In this document: positions 8,480 to 15,979 of the stretch, piece after piece
Position numbering within the stretch: position 1 is the stretch's first letter
Layout of the letters: each line of letters begins with the position of its first letter
DNA from: a virus
Length of the DNA: 36,367 nucleotides
Reading direction: 5' to 3' (one strand)
IMG/VR virus record: IMGVR_UViG_3300023178_000132
Span: 1 to 36,367 of that record
The notes under the pieces: generated by a model
Told to the model about the DNA's origin: nothing
The model's input: only the letters and a program-made list of their open reading frames with translations
The model's database searches: none
Translations under genes and position numbers: made by a program

Positions 8480-9840
8480 AGTTTAAAGTTCCGAGGCAGA
8501 TCGCCCAACTTAGTCAGTCGTAATACTGAAGTGTGCTTTTCGCTCACCAACTTATGATTTATAGCCAGTATTAAATAGTCACCAGATTTTCTCTTGTCGA
8601 TTTGCTTCAGCGTGTCTTTGTCATCTCCCTCAACGTTTGAGTTGAGGAACAGTATTCGTATCTTTTTGCCGACTGGCACAGTTCCCTGGAAGAAAAGAGA
8701 GCCATTCATTCCAATATCAATGATATTCTTTTTCAGAATCATTCGAATGATCTTGTTCTTCACCTTCAGGCGCGACTCTATGATGGTGTTGTTGTCATCA
8801 AGAATCGAAGTTTCGTCATGATAACTCTTAAACTGATTGTATGTGCCGCTAGAGAATATTTGGTGTATGTGTAACGAGTTGTATTCGTCAGATAACTTAC
8901 CGTTAATTTCTAAAGACGGATCAAAGATGCTCTGTATCGTATCTGGCGAAATGGTCTCTGTAGAATAAAATTCGTCAACGATGTCTCTGATTGTTACATG
9001 GCTGCCTACCACAACGCCTGTGCCTGCGTCGATGTTTGCATAGTACGATCCTATTGCACCATTCTCGTACATGGCTTGCGCGTTCTCAGAACCAGCTTCA
9101 CGGAATGACATGATTTCATAATAAGGTCGTAGATTATCATCTGTGTCTGGTGCTGAGTTAATTGCCGCACTGTATCGCAAAGGCAGTTTGTCGTTAATTA
9201 CATCCTCTTTTAGCAGACTGTCTAGATCAGACAGAATGAGACGATCAGCATACAAAGATGCGTACAGAAAGATCGGCGAGCCTGTGCGAGTCGTAGCACG
9301 GTCACGAATCCATTGAATCGCTTCTAGTGGACTCATGTAGGGCACTAGTATTTTTCGAATGCCTTGAATTGATCCTTCGAAGAATTGCGGCGTAACTTCT
9401 TTGCCTAACTCATTGTCAGCAATTGTTCCAATAATGTTTTCAAGAGTGTCTGTGTACGATCGGCTAAACTGTTTGATCGAGTCAACGTAGAGATGTTCTT
9501 CGACCAGATTGATCGAAAGCATCTCTGATCTTTCATTCATCTTTTTCGTATCAACGATCTGAGAGAAGAAGAAATACTTTATGACAATAGGCTCTTCTGG
9601 TTTTTCTGCATCACCTAAAACCAGCTTGAGTCTTTCTGTGCCTTGAATCGACAGAGTGTCTTTTAAGCCAAAGTCATCGATCAAAACAACATGACCATCG
9701 ACATATGGCTTATACAGATTTTCATAAAAATTCAGTTCAAGGATATTACCACGAACGTCAACAACCTTATCTTCGTCTTTGACTGACGAAAGAATGATTG
9801 ACGCTTCTAGTAGACCGAACTGAGATTGATTTTGAGCCAT
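8476..9840 (-). CDS. 27: Baseplate hub protein gp27-like
   Basis: The protein has 454 residues (T4 gp27 has 391). Features of the gp27/gpD hub family are visible: an N-terminal beta barrel with VDVRGNILELNFYENLYKPYVDGHVVLIDD, the central YMSPLEAIQWIRDRA segment, and GSPIFLYASLYADRLILSDLDSLL. Gp27 forms the trimeric ring on which the gp5 spike sits and which mimics a tail-tube hexamer. The gene lies between gp53 and the gp5-like gene, with a 1-base overlap to gp53 (TAATG-type) and a 4-base overlap to gp5. Its ending RLTKLGDLPRNFKL is ordinary. Confidence 0.88.
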   Translation of the reverse strand: MAQNQSQFGLLEASIILSSVKDEDKVVDVRGNILELNFYENLYKPYVDGHVVLIDDFGLKDTLSIQGTERLKLVLGDAEKPEEPIVIKYFFFSQIVDTKKMNERSEMLSINLVEEHLYVDSIKQFSRSYTDTLENIIGTIADNELGKEVTPQFFEGSIQGIRKILVPYMSPLEAIQWIRDRATTRTGSPIFLYASLYADRLILSDLDSLLKEDVINDKLPLRYSAAINSAPDTDDNLRPYYEIMSFREAGSENAQAMYENGAIGSYYANIDAGTGVVVGSHVTIRDIVDEFYSTETISPDTIQSIFDPSLEINGKLSDEYNSLHIHQIFSSGTYNQFKSYHDETSILDDNNTIIESRLKVKNKIIRMILKKNIIDIGMNGSLFFQGTVPVGKKIRILFLNSNVEGDDKDTLKQIDKRKSGDYLILAINHKLVSEKHTSVLRLTKLGDLPRNFKL

Positions 9841-10595
9841 TAAACCCTCTCAAGCAATCGCTTAAATTCGCCCACTACTTTTTCGATGTACTCTTTTTTA
9901 ATTACACGAATTTTTCTTGCTTCGGTGTTCTGTTGCTCAAGAAACTCAAGATTGGTAATAGGTATTTTTCCTAGACCTCCTACAGCGGAATCGGTCTGAT
10001 AGAAGAAGTCAACCCAATTTTCTGAATCGTCTTCGTAGTGATGAATGCCTTGATACTCATATGCAATACCGCTCAAGGCATATAGATTTGTTCCGTCAGC
10101 ATATGTTACGGCGCTTTTACCTGTGATATCACTGTCCGAAGAAATAGTCATTTCGCCTAGATCGACGTTCTTTCGAACAACAACGCCTTGACTGCCTTGC
10201 ACTAACACGTCCTGTCCAACAGGATATAATTTTGCAAACGTTCTTGCATCTGCACTATCTCTTTCTTGAAACCCAAGCTTGGCTGTATAGTTCGGAAAAA
10301 GAGTGTTCTGAGCATATTCATAAAGTTGCTTCGTGTCTTTTGGCCAGCCAGTTTCACGAAGTCTTTCATTCATCAAAAAGAATGTCCAATCATACTCACT
10401 CTTGCCGTACAATTTATATGACAGCGTGTCTGGTCTATCTCCGTCCCGAATCTCATACTCGATGTATGCGCCTTGATCGTCGCGAATCGTATCAATCAAC
10501 TCAACATATTGCGTCAACTTCTGAAAGAGTACGGGCTCTTCTTCATCACCAAATAAGTAGAGTACTTTCGGAAAATTTTCAAAGTAATTCGACAT
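9840..10595 (-). CDS. 53: Baseplate wedge protein gp53
   Basis: The protein has 251 residues (T4 gp53: 196). The diagnostic gp53 core is near the N-terminus: YIEYEIRDGDRPDTLSYKLYG followed by YDWTFFLMNERLRE. This is a LysM-like segment in which the phage protein fits the wedge core with gp6 and gp25. The C-terminal half has a YEYQGIHHYEDD segment and ends in a helix rich in charged residues (KKEYIEKVVGEFKRLLERV). It begins at the base where gp48 ends, so coupled translation is likely. Being about 50 residues longer than T4 gp53 is not unusual for marine relatives. Confidence 0.9.
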   Translation of the reverse strand: MSNYFENFPKVLYLFGDEEEPVLFQKLTQYVELIDTIRDDQGAYIEYEIRDGDRPDTLSYKLYGKSEYDWTFFLMNERLRETGWPKDTKQLYEYAQNTLFPNYTAKLGFQERDSADARTFAKLYPVGQDVLVQGSQGVVVRKNVDLGEMTISSDSDITGKSAVTYADGTNLYALSGIAYEYQGIHHYEDDSENWVDFFYQTDSAVGGLGKIPITNLEFLEQQNTEARKIRVIKKEYIEKVVGEFKRLLERV

Positions 10596-11893
10596 TAGTA
10601 ACCTTCCCTAACCTTCGCTTTATCGAGCGCAACAATCTCTTGAAACGACAGCGAGATATCGACTTCGATGAATTGACCATCAGTGTGCATACCAGCCGCA
10701 GTAGCATTGAAAGAAGTCTGAATATCTCTCAAGTAACATCTCTGTATTTTAAACGCGGGATTTTCGCCAAATCGATTCTTGATGTCGATCTCAAACATAT
10801 TAGGAAATTTGTAGCCAAGAGGCACGCCAGATTCACCAAGCGGAATCTTTTCAGGATATAACTCTTGTCGAAAGAACTTGACGATGTTTTTAATTTCTCG
10901 GGCTTCCTGTTCGTTGTTCGCAATCATTTTGAAAGCAAAAGCAAAGTTTCGAATGTTGACCTGAGAGAACAGTGTTCTTTGATTAGGCGCAGTGGCGATA
11001 CGTGTCGCACTTCGTACAGCGGGCGACATTCCATCGAATGTATTACCCGCAACAGACGTACCCAGAATAGCACCGGGTCCTCGTCCAACAGCGGCACCGA
11101 TCGCCGCACCTGTCGCTTCACCCACACCTTTCGCAATCGCTTGCGCGGCAAGGGCAGATGCAGTCGTAAGAAATTGTCCCTGCTGTGTCGCACCCGTAAA
11201 TGGATTCTGCCCTTCTAAAGCACCTTCTAGCGCACCGCCAATCGTGCCTAAGTTCGCAGTCTCGTATTGAGCCGCATCAGAAAATCTTAAGTCTCGAGGC
11301 AAGGGAAGAGTTACTTGACCAACTGTCTCACCACCACCACTATTCTCATATGACATTAAAGATTGTTCTACTTCTTTTTCTGCTTGAGCAATGTCTTGTT
11401 TTGTTTCTGCATCGACTCCTTCGTCAGCCACTGAAGCGGTTGCGCTTTCGTCATTTCTTCCCTGTGCTAATGTTTTTCCAACAGCGGCGGCGCCCTCACC
11501 AACAATACCAGTAGCAAGACCCGCACCAATACTGCCAGCAGTCAAGCCAAGTGGAGTCGCGTTGTATGCCGCACTGCCAATTCCTTTGAGCAGAGATGAG
11601 AATCCGCTACCAATCTTTTCTGCAAGATCAACACCATCAACTTTGATTGCTTTGAAAATAATACGAGCAGGATAGTTTGCAGAGAGAGTTAACGGATATC
11701 TGTATTTTCTGCTTGCTTCTAAGGCTTCAACTGAGGGATCAGTTGCCTGTTCATTTTCATTATCGGGCAAGGTTTCTTCTGCAAGAACAGTAGTTTCGCC
11801 TGCTGTATTAGGCTCTGCAACGCCAGCCGCTTGACGTATTTGCTCAGGTGTTAGCTTGTCACCTACTTTAACGTCATAAATATTTTCTGCCAT
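10595..11893 (-). CDS. 48: Baseplate tail-tube cap protein gp48-like (gp48/gp54 family)
   Basis: I start this at the ATG at 11893 (432 residues); an in-frame GTG lies three codons earlier. The conserved part is at the C-terminus, about residues 310-432: NIRNFAFAFKMIANNEQEA, IVKFFRQELYPEKIP, LGYKFPNMFEIDI and CYLRDIQTSFNATA, a pattern shared by tail-tube-cap proteins of T4-like phages. A long Gly/Ala-rich middle (about 100-300) of low complexity separates it from a KYRYPLTLSANYPARIIFKAI strand region. In T4, gp48 caps the hub and starts the tail tube. An exact TATAAATA late promoter sits 38 bases upstream. It could alternatively be the gp54 paralogue. Confidence 0.82.
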   Translation of the reverse strand: MAENIYDVKVGDKLTPEQIRQAAGVAEPNTAGETTVLAEETLPDNENEQATDPSVEALEASRKYRYPLTLSANYPARIIFKAIKVDGVDLAEKIGSGFSSLLKGIGSAAYNATPLGLTAGSIGAGLATGIVGEGAAAVGKTLAQGRNDESATASVADEGVDAETKQDIAQAEKEVEQSLMSYENSGGGETVGQVTLPLPRDLRFSDAAQYETANLGTIGGALEGALEGQNPFTGATQQGQFLTTASALAAQAIAKGVGEATGAAIGAAVGRGPGAILGTSVAGNTFDGMSPAVRSATRIATAPNQRTLFSQVNIRNFAFAFKMIANNEQEAREIKNIVKFFRQELYPEKIPLGESGVPLGYKFPNMFEIDIKNRFGENPAFKIQRCYLRDIQTSFNATAAGMHTDGQFIEVDISLSFQEIVALDKAKVREGY

Positions 11894-11902
11894 TTGAAAC
11901 AC

Positions 11903-11910
11903 TCTAAATA
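11903..11910 (+). promoter_or_regulatory. Possible late promoter for the rightward tail/head unit
   Basis: The plus strand reads TCTAAATA, 7 of 8 matches to the T4-type late consensus TATAAATA. It lies 38 bases before the gp4 ATG in the 54-base divergent gap between gp48 and gp4. It would be the rightward counterpart of the exact leftward element at 11932-11939. Confidence 0.35.
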
Positions 11911-11931
11911 ATGGGTGAGTTGTTGTTCATC

Positions 11932-11939
11932 TATTTATA
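11932..11939 (-). promoter_or_regulatory. T4-like late promoter for the leftward baseplate operon
   Basis: Exact TATAAATA on the minus strand, within the near-palindrome CTATTTATAG, in the gap between the divergent gp48 and gp4 genes. It is positioned to drive gp48 through the baseplate genes to its left. Confidence 0.7.
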
Positions 11940-11947
11940 GAGTTTTT

Positions 11948-12433
11948 ATGGCATATAAAGGAAAGTATCGAGTTAAAAACCCCACAAAGTATCATGGCGA
12001 TCACACGAACGTAGTGTATAGATCATTGTGGGAAAAACATGCGTTCAAGTGGTGCGACGATAACTCTGAAGTAGTAAAATGGTCAAGTGAAGAAACCATC
12101 ATACCTTATCTATATGAAGTTGACAAGAAGATTCATAGGTACTTTGTGGATCTAAAGATAGTCTATAAATCGGGGCGAACGATCATTGTGGAGATAAAGC
12201 CCGAAAAAGAAACGAATCCACCTGTCGGCAATCGTCGAACCAAACGTTACATCACCGAAGGCTACACTTATATTAAGAACATGAATAAGTGGGAAGCGGC
12301 GAATGAGTACGCCAAAGATCGAGGTTGGGAATTTCAAATCTGGACAGAAAAGACTCTTCAGGCTATGGGAATTATGCCTAAAGCATTGAAGCCTCTCAAA
12401 CCTTACACGAGGAGAAAAAAGACGTATAAATAG
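11948..12433 (+). CDS. 4: Head completion protein gp4
   Basis: The start is the ATG at 11948 (161 residues; T4 gp4 has 150). The frame extends further upstream, but only from non-conserved codons that overlap the promoter gap. The sequence carries the gp4 signature, MAYKGKYRVKNPTKY, then VYRSLWEKHAFKWCDDN, VVKWSSEETIIPY and HRYFVDLKI followed by a VEIKPEKE strand. This resembles a TnsA-type restriction-nuclease fold, with D (in YFVDLK) and ExK (VEIKP) at plausible catalytic positions. Gp4 is needed to complete DNA-filled heads before tail joining. The C-terminus is very basic. It is the first gene of the rightward unit, and its TAG stop lies inside the next late promoter. Confidence 0.93.
   Translation: MAYKGKYRVKNPTKYHGDHTNVVYRSLWEKHAFKWCDDNSEVVKWSSEETIIPYLYEVDKKIHRYFVDLKIVYKSGRTIIVEIKPEKETNPPVGNRRTKRYITEGYTYIKNMNKWEAANEYAKDRGWEFQIWTEKTLQAMGIMPKALKPLKPYTRRKKTYK
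12425..12432 (+). promoter_or_regulatory. T4-like late promoter embedded in the end of gp4
   Basis: Exact TATAAATA on the plus strand. Its last bases form the TAG stop of gp4, and it ends 5 bases before the next ATG at 12438. Transcripts starting about 10 bases downstream would begin within that codon region, so it may serve the genes after 12438 rather than that ATG itself, or the element may be fortuitous. Confidence 0.45.
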
Positions 12434-12437
12434 ACGC

Positions 12438-13028
12438 ATGAGTAATCTATTTCAGACAGTAGAGCAAGAAGCGTTTCGTGCGGGCATTCAGCCACGTACC
12501 AGAGAATCACGTGCGTGGTTTAGGCGTAAAGTGCAGAACATGCGTAACATCAATCGACGCGAGTTGATGCGAGAAGATCCTATACAGTCAAAAGCAAAGT
12601 CTGTGTCGGGTTCGATGTACATGTTTTTCTATGACGCAAAGCACAGACAGACGCTTCCATATTGGGATTCGTTTCCTTTGATCATTGCAGTGGGACCAGC
12701 AGAAAAAGGTTTTTATGGTATGAACCTTCACTACCTGCCTATCCCGCTTCGTGCTAAGTTTCTCGATGCTCTCATGGACATTACGAACAACAGTAAGTAT
12801 GATGAAACGACCAAGTTCGAAGTGTCATACGAATATTTGAATCGAGCCGCGAAGTTTAAATACTTCAAGCCATGTTTCAAGCACTACTTGACAACTCAAG
12901 TTGAAGGTAAGTTAGCCTACGTTCCACCACCTGAGTGGGAGATTGCGACATTCTTACCCGTTGCGCAATGGAATAAGAGTTCTGCTGGTCAAGTCTACAA
13001 AGATTCACGGAGAATAATGAATGCTTAA
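12438..13028 (+). CDS. Conserved T4-superfamily myovirus protein, function unknown
   Basis: The protein has 196 residues, with no membrane segment. The N-terminus is basic and helical (SRAWFRRKVQNMRNINRRELM). It is followed by a hydrophobic aromatic core: MYMFFYDAKHRQTLPYWDSFPLIIAVG, then GFYGMNLHYLPIPLRAKFLDALMD. I recognise this core as recurring in marine T4-like phages next to tail genes but cannot name the protein with confidence. The C-terminal PPPEWEIATFLPVAQWN segment is followed by a short basic tail. Its position between head completion and tail-tube-type genes suggests a structural or DNA-end role. It overlaps the next gene by 8 bases. Confidence 0.8.
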   Translation: MSNLFQTVEQEAFRAGIQPRTRESRAWFRRKVQNMRNINRRELMREDPIQSKAKSVSGSMYMFFYDAKHRQTLPYWDSFPLIIAVGPAEKGFYGMNLHYLPIPLRAKFLDALMDITNNSKYDETTKFEVSYEYLNRAAKFKYFKPCFKHYLTTQVEGKLAYVPPPEWEIATFLPVAQWNKSSAGQVYKDSRRIMNA

Positions 13029-13704
13029 GTCAGGATCAGTTGAAGAACTAAAGGGTGTTGTCACGGGCGGCAGAGGCTTTGCCCGTACGAATCTGTATTA
13101 TGTCTATTTACCGACGTTGACTCCAAAGCAAGGCACTTACGATTTTGGTGTTTTGTGTAGTAGCGTAACGTTGCCTGCGCGTCAGTTGTCAAGTATCGAG
13201 CGAGTACTAGGTCCTACACAGCAATCCGTTGTTCACGGATTCGTAAACCCTAACGTCACAATGTCGTTTCGTATTCTAAACAATCAGAAAACACGAGACT
13301 ACTTCGAAGGCTGGCAAGCACTGGCTATGCAACAATACGATGACATTGAAGGACGCTTTGAAGTCAACTATCCAGATCGATATGCCAAGAACGTTCAGAT
13401 CCATCAATTAGAGAAAGGCGTCAGTTATCCAATCCTCGACAGAAATGTCGAACTTGGTCCCGTCAATCTAAACTTTGATCTCGATCTTGGCACACCTCTT
13501 GAAAAAACATACACGTGGACATTAGATCGTGCCTATCCTGTAAGTGTCACGTACGAAACATTATCAGACCAATCTCAGAATGAGATTAGTCAGGTGAACG
13601 TAGAATTTGCTTATCACTACTGGTACGGTGAAAGCAGAGATCCGAAGAATAAAATTCAGAAAGCAATCACTGGAGTTTTAGGAACAATCGGCGCAAATAT
13701 TTAA
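13021..13704 (+). CDS. Tail-tube-family protein (gp19/gp54-like)
   Basis: The protein has 227 residues. It has the layout of the T4 gp19 tail-tube family: GFARTNLYYVYLP near the start, LCSSVTLPARQL, a strand VTMSFRILNNQKTRDYFEGWQ, and a closing VNVEFAYHYWY comparable to the VTLALDYWE end of T4 gp19. At 227 residues it is longer than gp19 (163) and shorter than gp54 (320). Because it sits next to gp26, the tape measure and the divergent gp48, I favour gp54, the protein that starts tail-tube polymerisation, or a tube paralogue; the main tube gene would then lie outside the window near the sheath gene. Confidence 0.78.
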   Translation: MLKSGSVEELKGVVTGGRGFARTNLYYVYLPTLTPKQGTYDFGVLCSSVTLPARQLSSIERVLGPTQQSVVHGFVNPNVTMSFRILNNQKTRDYFEGWQALAMQQYDDIEGRFEVNYPDRYAKNVQIHQLEKGVSYPILDRNVELGPVNLNFDLDLGTPLEKTYTWTLDRAYPVSVTYETLSDQSQNEISQVNVEFAYHYWYGESRDPKNKIQKAITGVLGTIGANI

Positions 13705-13718
13705 TGGAGAATTAAATC

Positions 13719-14411
13719 ATGGCATTACCCGTATTGAATGATACACCCAAGTACGAGTTGGAGATTCCTTCTACAGGACGACCCATCAAGTTTCGACCGT
13801 ACCTGGTCAAAGAAGAAAAAGTTCTAATGATGGCGGCTGAGACGCAAGATGGTACTCAGATGATGAACGCTATTTTAGACACCATCAAAGCCTGTGTTCA
13901 AGGCGACTGCAAAGTCGAAGAGTTGACCACATTTGATCTAGAGTACTTGTTCATCAAGTTGAGATCGAAGTCTGTGGGTGAAACGTCTAACATCATGCTA
14001 GCCTGTAAGTCCTGCGAAGCACAAAACGAGCATACGATCAATCTAGAAGAGATCGAGTGTGTTGGATCAGGCTCAGAGAAATTCATCGAACTTGACGATA
14101 AAGTCACGGTCGAAATGAAGTATCCGGGCTACAAAGACTTAGACATTAATGCTGACGATGATGAGATGGGATTCAACGTACTTGCAAATAGTCTTAAGGC
14201 TGTCTTGGTCGGTGATGAACGGATCGAGATCGAAGATGAAACGCCTGAAAACGTTCGTGCTTTTCTGGAGTCTATGACAAAGGATCAGTTCGAAAGAATC
14301 GGTGAGTTTTTGCTGAAGATGCCGCAGGTCAAGCACGATGTCGTATACGATTGTGTGAAGTGTGGTGAGACCAATACAACAGAACTAAGAGGAATCCAAA
14401 GTTTTTTCTGA
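13719..14411 (+). CDS. 26: Baseplate hub gp26-type protein (T4_baseplate family), probable tail-assembly chaperone short form
   Basis: The protein has 230 residues (T4 gp26: 208). The LEIPSTGRPIKFRPYLVKEEKVLMMA opening and FDLEYLFIKLRSKSVG segment are typical of the gp26-like T4 baseplate family. Two CxxC pairs, C96/C99 (ACKSC) and C212/C215 (DCVKC), could bind one zinc ion. A clear GGAG ribosome site precedes the ATG. The last codons are AGT TTT TTC TGA, containing the heptamer T TTT TTC at 14402-14408. A -1 slip here enters a 62-codon open frame with no good start codon of its own. Being next to the tape measure gene, the pair looks like a G/GT-type tail chaperone system. Frameshifting is inferred, not shown. 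Confidence 0.9.
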   Translation: MALPVLNDTPKYELEIPSTGRPIKFRPYLVKEEKVLMMAAETQDGTQMMNAILDTIKACVQGDCKVEELTTFDLEYLFIKLRSKSVGETSNIMLACKSCEAQNEHTINLEEIECVGSGSEKFIELDDKVTVEMKYPGYKDLDINADDDEMGFNVLANSLKAVLVGDERIEIEDETPENVRAFLESMTKDQFERIGEFLLKMPQVKHDVVYDCVKCGETNTTELRGIQSFF

Positions 14412-14596
14412 TATGCCTCTCTCACGATGACTTAGCAAATTTTTTCAAAACAAACTTTTTGCTACAAAGGCATCATAAATACACATTGACTGAGATAGAA
14501 ATGATGATGCCGTGGGAGAGGGAAGTACACATAATCCTACTGCTTCAGGCATTAGAAGAAGAAAAACAAGCACGAGAGCAAGCACAAAATGGCTAG
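14408..14596 (+). CDS. Frameshift extension of gp26-type protein (-1 frame)
   Basis: From the slip point the -1 frame encodes 62 residues: LICLSHDDLANFFKTNFLL, then a TEIEMMMPWEREVHIILLL segment and a charged helix ending in QAQNG. The protein-like section begins at the slip site, but the first in-frame ATG is 31 codons on, inside the conserved-looking TEIEMMMPWERE stretch, so independent initiation would lose half of it. The frameshifted product would be 292 residues. Downstream, ATGCCT at 14413-14418 can pair with AGGCAT at 14468-14473, enclosing TAGCAAA/TTTGCTA (14433-14439 with 14458-14464): a possible stimulatory fold four bases after the heptamer. It overlaps the tape measure start by 8 bases. 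Confidence 0.75.
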   Translation: MICLSHDDLANFFKTNFLLQRHHKYTLTEIEMMMPWEREVHIILLLQALEEEKQAREQAQNG

Positions 14597-15941
14597 TATA
14601 ACCCTTAGAGACTTAGTAGAAGAGCAAGAAGAAACAAACATGCGATTGGATGAAATCGATGATCGGTTTCTTCAGTTCTTTGATATGTTGCGGGCTGATA
14701 AACTCGACATGCTTGAGATCATGTCAGAACTAAAAGATCAAAGACCAACAGTTCCTGCTGTGCCGCCCGGTGCTCCAGAAACTACACCTACGCCAGAAGT
14801 GGCTAGTGGTCTAAAGTTTGGTTTCGGAACATTAGTTACAAGTCTAGGCGTTGCACTTACAGCGGCTTGGGCAGCCTATATCAAAGAGATAGGAACGTTG
14901 TTTAGAGCCCTCGGAAGAGGACTGGGCAAAATACCAGGCGTAGGTTTTATAACAAGAACCATAGGTAACATCGGAAGTTACTTCACGAATCTAAGAAGAG
15001 TTTTTTCTGGTGTCGATAGCACAATGCGCACCGCGTCTGGTCAATTCCGAAAGATGAATTTCTTTGAAAAAGGCATCAAGTCTATAGGTGCATTTTTCAG
15101 AAGCGTTGGTGGTATGTTCAGTGGTTTTTCTGGTGGAGGTTTCATGGAAAAAATGAAGCCGCTCTCAGACTTCTTTGCTAAATTTAAGCCAATGTTCGGA
15201 AAACTGCTTGGCATTTTCAGAGCGATTGGTCGAATCTTTCTTCCTCTCACTGCAATCATCGAAGTCGGCTTGGGTATCTTCAGAGAAGTGTCTGCGCTTG
15301 AAGAGGGTGCTGGCTTTATGGATTATCTTGAAGCTGGCGTTAAAGGTATCATCAAGGGTCTAGGAAGATTAGTCACAATGCCTCTTGATCTGCTCAAGTC
15401 TGGCATCTCATGGATCGCTGGTAAATTAGGATTTGATCAGGTTGAAGCAATGCTGGACAAATTCTCATTCACAGAACTATTTGATAGCATGGTTGATGGC
15501 GTAGCAGAAATTGTTAAAAAGATTTTCAGATTCCCAATTGCTGTAGCAAAGGCTGGTAAAGCGGCACTTGGTGCGGCTTTCACTCCAGGTGAAAGTGCAA
15601 CCGAAACGTTTGGTAAAGTCTTTAGTGAAGTGATGGCTGGTGGAGATACAGCCGAATCTGGCACTGTCACTGCTAGTGCAACGAGTGCATCAGCCGCGTC
15701 AGTAAATGAACCACCACCAGAAGAAGCCTCGCGTCCACGCACACGTGCAGACGTACGTAGACAGAGAATGGAAGCACGAGCGGCTGAAGAAGCGGGTCAA
15801 GCACCAACAGTTACAGTTGTCAATAACACTAATGCTCCGACAACAACTACAAACAATAGTACGACAACTGGCGGTGGAGCACCTCTACCACAACCTACTC
15901 AATCAAACGGATCGCGAGCCGACGCTTACGCTGGGGCATAA
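14589..15941 (+). CDS. Tape-measure-like tail protein
   Basis: The protein has 450 residues. It starts with an acidic coiled coil (about 5-50) and a Pro/Thr linker. A hydrophobic stretch at about 74-97 (LVTSLGVALTAAWAAYI) follows, then many glycine/phenylalanine-rich amphipathic helices (GGMFSGFSGGGFMEKM, FGKLLGIFRAIGRIFLPL) typical of tape measure proteins. The C-terminal 120 residues are low in complexity (Ala/Arg, then Thr/Asn/Pro). It is directly downstream of the chaperone-like gp26 pair, the usual place for a tape measure. By the common rule of about 0.15 nm per residue it would set a tube near 65-70 nm, shorter than T4 (gp29: 590 residues). Gp29 equivalence is inferred from context. 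Confidence 0.72.
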   Translation: MASITLRDLVEEQEETNMRLDEIDDRFLQFFDMLRADKLDMLEIMSELKDQRPTVPAVPPGAPETTPTPEVASGLKFGFGTLVTSLGVALTAAWAAYIKEIGTLFRALGRGLGKIPGVGFITRTIGNIGSYFTNLRRVFSGVDSTMRTASGQFRKMNFFEKGIKSIGAFFRSVGGMFSGFSGGGFMEKMKPLSDFFAKFKPMFGKLLGIFRAIGRIFLPLTAIIEVGLGIFREVSALEEGAGFMDYLEAGVKGIIKGLGRLVTMPLDLLKSGISWIAGKLGFDQVEAMLDKFSFTELFDSMVDGVAEIVKKIFRFPIAVAKAGKAALGAAFTPGESATETFGKVFSEVMAGGDTAESGTVTASATSASAASVNEPPPEEASRPRTRADVRRQRMEARAAEEAGQAPTVTVVNNTNAPTTTTNNSTTTGGGAPLPQPTQSNGSRADAYAGA

Positions 15942-15943
15942 AA

Positions 15944-15967
15944 AAAGGGAGCCCGAAGGCTCCCTTT
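15944..15967 (-). terminator. Rho-independent terminator between convergent tape-measure and gp32 genes
   Basis: A perfect 10-bp stem (AAAGGGAGCC / GGCTCCCTTT) closes a 4-base loop. Read leftward, the loop is UUCG closed by C-G, an extra-stable tetraloop, and the stem runs into a seven-T tract, so it is an excellent terminator for gp32 transcripts. Read rightward it also follows the tape measure stop immediately, but without a good T run. Confidence 0.92.
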
Positions 15968-15979
15968 GCACTACTACGA

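Noticed and set aside
10232-10861. A 209-codon rightward open frame
   Set aside because: It is antisense to the gp53 and gp48 genes, which have clear family motifs; the translated product is His/Arg/Ser rich with no domain.
14474-14481. CATAAATA on the plus strand as a late promoter before the tape measure
   Set aside because: It matches 7 of 8 positions but lies inside the frameshift extension and is over 100 bases from the next ATG; genes here appear cotranscribed.
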